DNA from: an uncultured Bacteroidales bacterium
GTDB lineage: Bacteria; Bacteroidota; Bacteroidia; Bacteroidales; F082
Reading direction: 5' to 3'
DNA length: 12,831 bases
Assembly (NCBI GenBank): GCA_905234765.1
Contig: CAJOIF010000047.1
Location: 1-12,831 of the forward strand
In this document: positions 6,669-12,831 of the stretch, piece after piece
Numbering within the stretch: the first letter of the stretch is position 1
Layout: each line of letters starts with the position of its first letter
Position numbers and translations under genes: made by a program
The notes under the pieces: generated by a model
Databases searched by the model: none
The model's input: only the letters and a program-made list of their open reading frames with translations
Told to the model about the DNA's origin: nothing

Positions 6669-8770
6669 TGAGTAGCACGAGATATGCATTATACCGGGGG
6701 CGGCGTTATTACGACTGGACCGACCTTGATTCCTTTCTCCAGCCGACCATTAAATGGTTTGACTTTGAGATCTCCCCGGATGAGTCGGATTCGGAACCCG
6801 AGGTGGGCGATAGCTGGACGTATCAGGAATATGGGCGTTGGTATCGGAAGACCATCACGTTCGTCCACTTCCGGAGAATGGTCTATGAGGATGTGGAAGG
6901 CTACGATGTGGAGATCTACACCGAGGAAATGAAAGACTATTGCCCTCCCGGCTGTGAGCGCGTCGACAAATTCCTCTTTAAGGCTGAGTCAGGGCATAAA
7001 GTGCTCACAGGATATCAGCTTGGTGATGAAGATGATATAGAGCTGGTGATCCCCGACATGGTTGAAGAGATTGCCAATGAAGCCTTTAAGGATATTCATC
7101 GAATCAAGTCGGTGACGATTCCCGATTCGGTGAAGGTTATCGGCATACATGCCTTCGAGGACTGTTTCTCTATAACCCATGTTGATCTCGGTCACGGAGT
7201 GGAAACCATAGGCTTAGAGGCATTCAGCGGGTGTTCCCGATTGGAATCCATAGCGCTGCCTGATTCTTTGAAAAGTATTCGTTGGGGGGTGTTTAAAGGA
7301 TGCAGGAGCTTGAAGAATGTTAGCTTCCCCCAACACACTTTCGGGATAAAGGAATTGCTTGGTACCTTTGAAAATTGCAGTAGCTTGGAGTATGTTGAGC
7401 TTCCCGACACTGTGGAAAAACTGAGTCATGCCTTTCGTGGATGCCAGAAACTTCAGTCAATTCGGATTCCGGCTGGTCAAAAAGTCATCGAAAAGAATGA
7501 ATTTATGCACTGCGTGTCGCTTGCGTCCGTGGTCATCCCGGATTCCGTTGAGAAGATTGAGGATTGGGCATTCTATAATTGCAAATCGCTTAAGGCCATA
7601 GAAATACCCGCCTCGGTGAAGTATATCGGACGCGGAGCCTTCGAAGGATGTTCAAGCCTTGAGCATGTGGGTTTTCTCGGGAAACTGGAACATCTTGGAC
7701 AGGATGCCTTCAAAGGCTGTCCTGCAGAGATTGTATTGCCCGGCGATAGGCAGGTGTTCCAAGACCTTCCAGAAAGGTTGGATATGTATTTCAAGGACAA
7801 CCAACTGCTTACGTCAGTCGAGCTTCCTCCCACAGTGAAGGTCATCGGAGGAGGAGCCTTTTACAAGTGCAAGAACCTGGTCTCAGTGAAGATTCCTGAT
7901 AGTGTGACCGCCATTGACGGCGAAGCCTTTGAGTTTTGTGAGCGTCTGCGCGACATTGTCATTCCAGAGTCGGTGACGAAGATTGGCCCCTATGCGTTCA
8001 GAGGCTGCAAGAGCCTGACCTATATCCGTATTCCACAATCCGTCAAAGAGATTGCTGTGGGCGCTTTTGAAGATGTAGGACTGGTTCATGTGGAGATTGC
8101 GGGAACGCCCGAAAAATACCAGTATTCATTCTCCAAGTGCAGTGAGCTCACCTCGATACTGGTACCTTCGACTGCCTATCACCTTGCTTTCGACCAGTGT
8201 CCCAATATCAAGGAAGTACGTTTCTCCCAACCCTTGACCAAAATCACCTCGGGTGCCTTCTCCGGCTTCAAAGCCATGACCTCTTTCACCATCCCCGAGA
8301 CGGTGACAGAGATATGCGGGGAAGCGTTCAAAAACACCCAGATTACCTCGCTTGTCATCCCAGAGAGTGTCAGGAAAATTGCTTACAATGCATTCGGCGG
8401 CTCAGCGATTACCGAGGTGAAATGGCCCGCTTCGATGAATACCATTACGGGGTTTTGCTGCAATTATGTGTTGAAAGAAATCGTAATCCCTGATACAGTA
8501 ACCGCCATCGGCGAGGCCGCATTCTTCCAATGCAAAAGCCTCGAATCCTTAGAATTGCCTGAGGGTCTGACTGAGATTGGCGAGAAGGCTTTCTGGTATT
8601 GCCGTAACTTGCGCTGTATCAACATTCCCAAGGGCGTAAAAGACTTCCCTGGCTTTGTTGGTTGCGAGAACCTGAAGACTGTGTTGATGAGCCGTGACAT
8701 GTACGAGCCATACAAAAACTATTTCAGTGCAGGAACGGATTTCCTGTTTTACGAAGACCTAGAAGGTTGA
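6665..8770 (+). CDS. BspA-like leucine-rich-repeat (LRR_5) protein, apparently cytoplasmic
   Basis: This is a 701-residue protein. An N-terminal domain of about 120 residues, rich in aromatic and acidic residues (WTYQEYGRWYRK near 51-62), is not recognised. About 24 LRR_5 units of roughly 23 residues follow from about 125 to 675, with the pattern ...L..(I/V).IP.SV..IG..AF..C.SL. They form a solenoid used for protein binding. The array is broken near residues 365-385 (ERLDMYFKDNQLL), and units around 15-18 are degenerate. A short non-repeat C-terminus follows (YEPYKNYFSAG...). Most BspA-like proteins are secreted surface proteins, but this one has no signal peptide, lipobox or sorting tail, so it probably works inside the cell. 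The ATG at 6665 overlaps the upstream stop as ATGA; a second ATG follows directly at 6668. The hydrolase gene begins 10 nt downstream. Confidence 0.88.
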   Translation: MMSSTRYALYRGRRYYDWTDLDSFLQPTIKWFDFEISPDESDSEPEVGDSWTYQEYGRWYRKTITFVHFRRMVYEDVEGYDVEIYTEEMKDYCPPGCERVDKFLFKAESGHKVLTGYQLGDEDDIELVIPDMVEEIANEAFKDIHRIKSVTIPDSVKVIGIHAFEDCFSITHVDLGHGVETIGLEAFSGCSRLESIALPDSLKSIRWGVFKGCRSLKNVSFPQHTFGIKELLGTFENCSSLEYVELPDTVEKLSHAFRGCQKLQSIRIPAGQKVIEKNEFMHCVSLASVVIPDSVEKIEDWAFYNCKSLKAIEIPASVKYIGRGAFEGCSSLEHVGFLGKLEHLGQDAFKGCPAEIVLPGDRQVFQDLPERLDMYFKDNQLLTSVELPPTVKVIGGGAFYKCKNLVSVKIPDSVTAIDGEAFEFCERLRDIVIPESVTKIGPYAFRGCKSLTYIRIPQSVKEIAVGAFEDVGLVHVEIAGTPEKYQYSFSKCSELTSILVPSTAYHLAFDQCPNIKEVRFSQPLTKITSGAFSGFKAMTSFTIPETVTEICGEAFKNTQITSLVIPESVRKIAYNAFGGSAITEVKWPASMNTITGFCCNYVLKEIVIPDTVTAIGEAAFFQCKSLESLELPEGLTEIGEKAFWYCRNLRCINIPKGVKDFPGFVGCENLKTVLMSRDMYEPYKNYFSAGTDFLFYEDLEG

Positions 8771-8780
8771 ATCATGACAT

Positions 8781-9359
8781 ATGTTGAAACTGTTTTATTT
8801 CCATGGTTTTGGCTCCTCAGGGGAGGGAAGTACGGCGAAAACACTTCAGGAACTTTTGAAAGGTTGGACGGTGCTGGCCCCCGACATTCCTGTTAATCCA
8901 GCGGAGGCATTGCCGTTTCTAAAGGAATTGTGTAAAGCAGAACGGCCCAATGTTGTTGTCGGCACCAGTATGGGTGGTTTGTATGCCCAGCAAATGCGCG
9001 GGTTCAAGCGTGTCTGTGTCAATCCGGCATTCGACATTTCCCAACATAAAGACATACTATATGAAGGCACCTTCAAGTTTTTGAATGCGAGGAAGGATGG
9101 AGCGACCACTTTTGCCATCACGCCCGAAGTCCTGGACCACTTCGCCGAGATGGAGGCACACCAGTTCGATGGCATCACCGACAAGGATCGCGAAAACGTG
9201 TATGGCCTCTTCGCCGACAACGACACCACCGTCAACTGCGAGGATGTCTTCCGTCAACACTACAAGAACGTCATCCATTTCCATGGCGAGCATCGCCTGA
9301 ACAGGCAGGTCGTTGAGGAACTGTTGGTGCCATTGATTAAAGAGATTATAAACAAATAA
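8781..9359 (+). CDS. YqiA-like alpha/beta hydrolase (UPF0227-type esterase)
   Basis: This 192-residue single-domain alpha/beta hydrolase has the features of the YqiA/UPF0227 esterases. It opens with FYFHGFGSS (residues 5-13), which supplies the oxyanion-hole region. The nucleophile elbow is GTSMGG (61-66), with serine 63. The acid is probably D146 or D148 in LFADNDTTV, and the base is H171 in GEHRL. The triad is therefore complete, and the protein is likely an active cytoplasmic esterase with an unknown substrate. Length fits the family. An ATG at 8774 is in another frame and does not lead to this protein. The gene lies 10 nt after the LRR stop and 5 nt before the DUF3307 start, so all three are expected on one mRNA. 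Confidence 0.85.
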   Translation: MLKLFYFHGFGSSGEGSTAKTLQELLKGWTVLAPDIPVNPAEALPFLKELCKAERPNVVVGTSMGGLYAQQMRGFKRVCVNPAFDISQHKDILYEGTFKFLNARKDGATTFAITPEVLDHFAEMEAHQFDGITDKDRENVYGLFADNDTTVNCEDVFRQHYKNVIHFHGEHRLNRQVVEELLVPLIKEIINK

Positions 9360-9364
9360 CGGCA

Positions 9365-9739
9365 ATGAGAGATTTGTTTTTCCTTCTTGGCCTCTTGGTC
9401 TGTCATTATCTGGCGGATTTCTGTTTTACATTTCCCGCCATGATCAAGGCGAAGGCGGAAGGACGCAATCCGTGGCCGATACTGCTTCATGCCGGTGTTC
9501 ATGCAGGCTTGGTGGGTGTTTGCCTTCTTTGTTGGCAGGTTTCTTGGGAACTGCTATTGATGATGATGGCTCTGGAACTCGTCTCGCACTTTCTCATTGA
9601 TACGGCAAAGGGACGCCTTTCGTCACGTTTTCCACGTTTGGCCGACCCACAGAAGAAGCCCTACTGGATGCTGTATGGTTTCGACCAGTTGCTGCATCTG
9701 TCGGTGATGGCGATGATTTGGTTTTTAATTAATAAATAG
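9365..9739 (+). CDS. DUF3307 family integral membrane protein
   Basis: This 124-residue membrane protein has about four hydrophobic segments (about 3-21, 37-57, 60-78, 107-122). Polar residues sit in a DUF3307-like pattern: H14/D18 (CHYLADF), H42/H46 (LHAGVHAG), H75/D79/K82 (SHFLIDTAKG) and D107/Q108/H111 (FDQLLH). Such paired His/Asp residues within membrane helices suggest a metal-binding or enzymatic site in the membrane, but no function is established for the family that I can name with confidence. It begins 5 nt after the hydrolase gene. Its TAG stop (9737-9739) provides the first two bases (AG) of the third leader copy, so the next module abuts it directly. Confidence 0.82.
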   Translation: MRDLFFLLGLLVCHYLADFCFTFPAMIKAKAEGRNPWPILLHAGVHAGLVGVCLLCWQVSWELLLMMMALELVSHFLIDTAKGRLSSRFPRLADPQKKPYWMLYGFDQLLHLSVMAMIWFLINK

Positions 9740-9770
9740 TTGCGCCCGACACGGAATAGGGTTAATCATT
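9738..9770 (+). promoter_or_regulatory. Recurrent leader element, copy 3 (16-mer plus AGGG ribosome binding site)
   Basis: AGTTGCGCCCGACACG (9738-9753) overlaps the preceding TAG stop. It continues GGAATAGGGT, close to copy 1 (GGACAAGGGT when counted from the same G). AGGG at 9758-9761 is 9 nt before ATG 9771. As in copy 2, the TTG inside the motif is out of frame with the gene, so the motif is conserved as nucleic acid and not as coding sequence. Confidence 0.8.
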
Positions 9771-11312
9771 ATGGAAGATACTACTAAACTTGTAATCACA
9801 TTAATTGTGGGTGGCTTTTTATTTTCAATCTTGTGTTTTGGTATTGTTCAGATCGCTGTTTTCGTCAAAGAGAAGAAAGAAGAGAAGAAGAAAGAGAAGA
9901 ATAATACATCGGAAGAATTGAGTTTGGTTGACAGAATGTACAAAGAGACGGAGCAAAGGCTTCAATCGTCACCAGAAGAGCATAAGGAAGAGGTAAGAGT
10001 TGATAAAAGCGAACCTGAGGAAGAAGAATATACCCAACAAACAATTGACTGCAGGAAACTCAAACGTCCAAATTTCACTAAAGAGGAAACGCTTGCAATA
10101 GGTACATGGGCGCTGTCCTTGATTTCCAAGAAAAGAGGCGATGATGTCATTGTAGATCCATGGGCTGAAAAAGAACTGATTTGGGAATTAGAGGGTTTTA
10201 CACTCTCAGACTTTCAACAAATGTATCAGAATCGGAAAGAGAACACAAGGGAGATGGTTGAAATCTTAAAACAGATGATACCTGTTGAAAAGAAAACATA
10301 TTCTTCCGGTTTTGTCGCTCATATTATTAAAAGTAGAGAAGACGGAGGTAATTCAAACATCGTCAGCTTATGGCGTTGGATTACATCCATCATGTTTGAT
10401 TATGCCGAAAGTATAATGCCAGAAGATACTGATAAAGCCATCGAATTGTACAATAGGTTTGAACATGGGCATTTAAATGAAAAGGATGCGTTCGATACAT
10501 TATGGTGGATTAATGAAAAAATGTCGCAAGAAGATACTCTTTTGTTTATGGCACGATCCGCATTTGAACGAAACAAACCTATAGAAAGAACGCCACAAGA
10601 AGAAATAGCAAAATATGCAAATAAAACGACGTTTAAACTTGACGACGAAGTGTCCTTCACCATGATTCGCGTTGATGGTGGGACCTTCATCATGGGAGGA
10701 TTCGAAGAAGACGAAGATGCTTATTATCATGAGAGACCAAGACACGAGGTGAGCGTTTCCACTTTCTTGATAGGTGAGACCCAAGTGACCCAGGAGTTGT
10801 GGGAAGCCGTGATGGGTGACAATCCCAGCCACTACAAAGGCAAAAACAAACCTGTTGAAATGGTCAGTTGGAACGATTGCCTGGCTTTTGTCAAGAAATT
10901 GAATAAAAAGACAGGGAAAAATTTCAGGCTACCAACCGAAGCTGAATGGGAATATTCGGCAAGAGGCGGACGGTTGAGCAAAAACTATACGTTTAGCGGA
11001 AGCGATGATCGGGACGAGGTGGCATGGTGTCCTGGGAACTGGGGTGGAGGTACTCACGATGTTAAAACAAAACTGCCGAATGAATTGGGCATTTACGACA
11101 TGAGCGGTAATGTGCTGGAGTGGGTGAACGATTGGTTCGGTGAATATCCAAGCGACAAACAAACCGATCCATTGGGACCTTTGGACGGTCGATACAAAGT
11201 ATTGAGAGGCGGTAGCTGGTACAATCCCAGTTCGTTTTGCAGGGTGTCATTCAGAAACTATATGGAACCTGAAAGCGTAAACTTCATGTATGGATTAAGA
11301 CTTGCATTATAA
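9771..11312 (+). CDS. Membrane-anchored protein with degenerate SUMF1 (formylglycine-generating-enzyme-like) domain
   Basis: This 513-residue protein starts with a membrane anchor (residues 7-32) and a Lys/Glu-rich linker (33-95). A helical domain at about 103-210 resembles the small protein at 6276-6668. An AT-rich connecting region leads to a SUMF1 domain (about 296-513) with the motifs VDGGTFIMGG, RPRHEVSVSTFLIGETQVTQELW, PVEMVSWNDCLAFVKKLN, FRLPTEAEWEYSARGG, MSGNVLEWVNDW and RGGSWYNPSSFCRVSFRN. In active formylglycine-generating enzyme the GGS motif is followed by two cysteines 5 apart. Here the first is Asn (N485) and only the second (C490) remains, so sulfatase-activating oxidase activity is unlikely and a ligand-binding role is more probable. 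A single N-terminal anchor, with no cleavage site seen, would place the rest in the cytoplasm or periplasm; the orientation is uncertain. A strong terminator follows. Confidence 0.85.
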   Translation: MEDTTKLVITLIVGGFLFSILCFGIVQIAVFVKEKKEEKKKEKNNTSEELSLVDRMYKETEQRLQSSPEEHKEEVRVDKSEPEEEEYTQQTIDCRKLKRPNFTKEETLAIGTWALSLISKKRGDDVIVDPWAEKELIWELEGFTLSDFQQMYQNRKENTREMVEILKQMIPVEKKTYSSGFVAHIIKSREDGGNSNIVSLWRWITSIMFDYAESIMPEDTDKAIELYNRFEHGHLNEKDAFDTLWWINEKMSQEDTLLFMARSAFERNKPIERTPQEEIAKYANKTTFKLDDEVSFTMIRVDGGTFIMGGFEEDEDAYYHERPRHEVSVSTFLIGETQVTQELWEAVMGDNPSHYKGKNKPVEMVSWNDCLAFVKKLNKKTGKNFRLPTEAEWEYSARGGRLSKNYTFSGSDDRDEVAWCPGNWGGGTHDVKTKLPNELGIYDMSGNVLEWVNDWFGEYPSDKQTDPLGPLDGRYKVLRGGSWYNPSSFCRVSFRNYMEPESVNFMYGLRLAL

Positions 11313-11321
11313 GAATAAAAC

Positions 11322-11361
11322 AAAACCACGGGACAAGACCAAGCTTGCCCCGTGGTTTTTT
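11322..11361. terminator. Bidirectional rho-independent terminator
   Basis: Arms 11322-11337 and 11344-11359 pair over 16 positions with one mismatch, around a 6-nt loop. The right arm runs into six T residues (11356-11361), and the left arm starts with four A residues, so both directions are served. It closes the island mRNA 9 nt after the SUMF1 stop and also faces the end of the convergent DUF1015 gene. Confidence 0.92.
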
Positions 11362-11379
11362 CATTAAGCATCAGCCCAA

Positions 11380-12627
11380 TCAATCCAGTGTGTGGATCAC
11401 CAGACCTGATCTGAGTTTCGGCTCAAACCAAGTGGTCTTGGGAGGCATGATGTTGCCCGTGTCGGCGATGTCGATGATCTGCTTCATGCTCACAACCTTC
11501 ATCTCACCGCTGTCAACGCGACGTTTCAGCTCGCCGAGGCCACGGATACCGCCAACGAAGTCGATGCGCTTGTCGGTGCGGAGGTCCTTGATGCCCAGAA
11601 TCTTGTCGAGGACAAGGTTGCTGAGGATGGTGACATCCAACACGCCGATCGGGTCGCTGTCGTTGTAGGTGCCGGCTTTGGCGTTCATCTTGTACCAGTG
11701 GCCGTCGAGATACATGCTGTGTTCATGCAACTTGGCGGGTTTGTAAATCTCGGTGCCCATGTCTTGAACTTCGTAGTTCTCGGCGATGGCGGCGAGGAAC
11801 TGGTCCTTGCTGAGACCGTTGAGATCCTTCACAACGCGGTTGTAGTCGATGACGTTCAGCTGGTTGTCGGGGAAGATCACGGTCATGAAGTAGTTGTACT
11901 CCTCCTTGCCGGTGTGGGCGGGATTCTTTTCCTTCTTCTCCTGGCCGACCAGGGCGGCAGCAGCGCTGCGGTGGTGACCGTCAGCGATGTACATGGCCGG
12001 GACCTTCTTGTCGAACAGCTCGACGAGGCGGGCGATGGTGGCCTTGTCGTCGATGACCCAGAAACGATGGCCGAAGCCGTCTTCCTTGGCGATGAAGTCG
12101 TAGATGGGCTTCTCAGCGGTGATCTTGCTCACGATGGCGTCGATTTCGGCGACGGCAGGGTAGGCGAAGAACACAGGCTCGACATTGGCGTTGGTGAGGC
12201 GGACGTGCTTCATGCGGTCTTCCTCTTTGTCCTTACGGGTGAGCTCGTGCTTTTTGATGACCTTGTTCACATAGTCCTCGCTGTAGGCGCAGGCCACGAT
12301 GCCATACTGCCAGTGGGCGTTGGCGTCGGTGGGGTTCATGCTTTGGGCATAGACATAGAGTTTCTCCTCCTGGTCTTGCTTGATCCATCCGAAGTCCTTG
12401 AAGCTATTGAAGTTCTCAACAACTTTCAGATAGGTCTCGAGGTCGCTGTCCTTGTGTCCTTCGGGCAGGTCGATTTCGGCCTTGGTCACGTGGAGCAGGC
12501 TGTAGGGGTTGCCTTCGCATTCCTTGCGGGCCTCTTCGGTGTTCAGCACGTCGTAGGGACGGGAGGCCAGTTTTTGGACGATGTCCACGCCAGGACGCCA
12601 TCCTTTGAACGGTTTGATAACTGACAT
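11380..12627 (-). CDS. DUF1015 family protein
   Basis: This 415-residue cytoplasmic protein is of the DUF1015 family. Diagnostic segments are the N-terminal IKPFKGWRP and SRPYDVLNTEEAR, NPYSLLHVTKAEID, and the conserved VPAMYIADGHHRSAAA near the middle. The length is typical. The function is not established. The DGHHR motif resembles the DGHTR-type motif of ParB-fold serine kinases such as SerK/SbnI; that link is my inference. The gene begins 18 nt downstream of the serA stop on the same strand. This neighbourhood is common in Bacteroidota and suggests a role linked to serine or phosphoserine metabolism. Transcription probably comes from upstream of serA, outside this window, and ends at the terminator at 11322-11361. 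Confidence 0.9.
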   Translation of the reverse strand: MSVIKPFKGWRPGVDIVQKLASRPYDVLNTEEARKECEGNPYSLLHVTKAEIDLPEGHKDSDLETYLKVVENFNSFKDFGWIKQDQEEKLYVYAQSMNPTDANAHWQYGIVACAYSEDYVNKVIKKHELTRKDKEEDRMKHVRLTNANVEPVFFAYPAVAEIDAIVSKITAEKPIYDFIAKEDGFGHRFWVIDDKATIARLVELFDKKVPAMYIADGHHRSAAAALVGQEKKEKNPAHTGKEEYNYFMTVIFPDNQLNVIDYNRVVKDLNGLSKDQFLAAIAENYEVQDMGTEIYKPAKLHEHSMYLDGHWYKMNAKAGTYNDSDPIGVLDVTILSNLVLDKILGIKDLRTDKRIDFVGGIRGLGELKRRVDSGEMKVVSMKQIIDIADTGNIMPPKTTWFEPKLRSGLVIHTLD

Positions 12628-12645
12628 TTCGTGTGAGTTTTTAGA

Positions 12646-12831
12646 TTATTTGTTCACTTGGAAACGTTTGTTGCCGGTCTTGAAGAAATCGACGATCTGG
12701 TTGGCGGCGGCGATGCCGGCGTTGACGTTGGCTTCCTCAGTCTGGGCACCCATCTTCTTGGGCGTGGCGAAGTAGCGGCCTTCGAAGGCTTTGAACTCGG
12801 CATCGGCATCGGGCATGATGTCGGTGATGTA
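12646..12831 (-). CDS. serA: 3-phosphoglycerate dehydrogenase, C-terminal fragment (cut by window edge)
   Basis: Only the last 61 residues are present; the gene runs off the right edge. They read YITDIMPDADAEF, then GRYFATPKKMGAQTEEAN, VNAGIAAANQIVDFF and a KRFQVNK end followed by TAA. This matches the C-terminus of the short (ACT-less) SerA of Bacteroidota, where the TPHIG/GAQT-like segment closes the nucleotide-binding dehydrogenase domain. SerA oxidises 3-phosphoglycerate with NAD in the first step of serine synthesis. It is the upstream partner of the DUF1015 gene in the same transcription unit. The call rests on the tail alone, but the tail is distinctive. Confidence 0.85.
   Translation of the reverse strand, partial: YITDIMPDADAEFKAFEGRYFATPKKMGAQTEEANVNAGIAAANQIVDFFKTGNKRFQVNK

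Noticed and set aside
11698..12624. Open frame of 308 codons on the plus strand opposite the DUF1015 gene
   Set aside because: The opposite strand encodes a full-length DUF1015 protein in operon with serA; this is its low-complexity V/G/L-rich shadow.

Overview
The window looks like chromosomal DNA of a Bacteroidales (Bacteroidota) bacterium, probably a gut or rumen type. The evidence is a textbook Bacteroidota promoter (TTTG, 20-nt spacer, TATCTTTG) upstream of position 5166, a SerA-DUF1015 gene pair typical of the phylum, an Rpn-family nuclease with a KAEG-rich tail, a NamZ/DUF1343 muramidase beside a LolE-type permease, and a BspA-like leucine-rich-repeat protein. Base composition is mixed: the permease, XerD and SPFH genes are fairly GC-rich, and the front half of the last island gene is clearly AT-richer. 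No tRNA, rRNA, CRISPR array or complete insertion sequence was seen.

Left part (1-5070): an Rpn-family PD-(D/E)XK protein (5-1018, +) overlaps tail-to-tail with a secreted NamZ-like exo-muramidase (984-2180, -). The muramidase diverges from a LolE/MacB-type permease (2236-3459, +) across a palindromic promoter-like site. A gap of 235 bp carries a nested inverted repeat. A small acidic protein (3695-4144, +) follows and converges, with a 2-bp gap, on the recombinase gene xerD (4147-5070, -).

Centre (5076-11361): a co-directional island of six genes lies between xerD and a bidirectional terminator. In order they encode an SPFH/flotillin-like coiled-coil protein, a small helical protein, a cytoplasmic BspA-like LRR protein, a YqiA-like alpha/beta hydrolase, a DUF3307 membrane protein, and a membrane-anchored protein with a degenerate formylglycine-generating-enzyme (SUMF1) domain. 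A 16-nt sequence, AGTTGCGCCCGACACG, occurs three times in the island. Each copy lies a nearly fixed 31-32 nt before a start codon and is followed by a Shine-Dalgarno-like AGGG. The three copies divide the island into three modules: SPFH; small protein-LRR-hydrolase-DUF3307; SUMF1. The small helical protein also resembles the internal domain of the SUMF1 protein. I regard this tagged module set as the best candidate for an undescribed system; its function is unknown.

Right part (11380-12831): the minus-strand genes for a DUF1015 protein and the C-terminal end of SerA (3-phosphoglycerate dehydrogenase) form a housekeeping serine-biosynthesis context. They converge on the island at the shared terminator.
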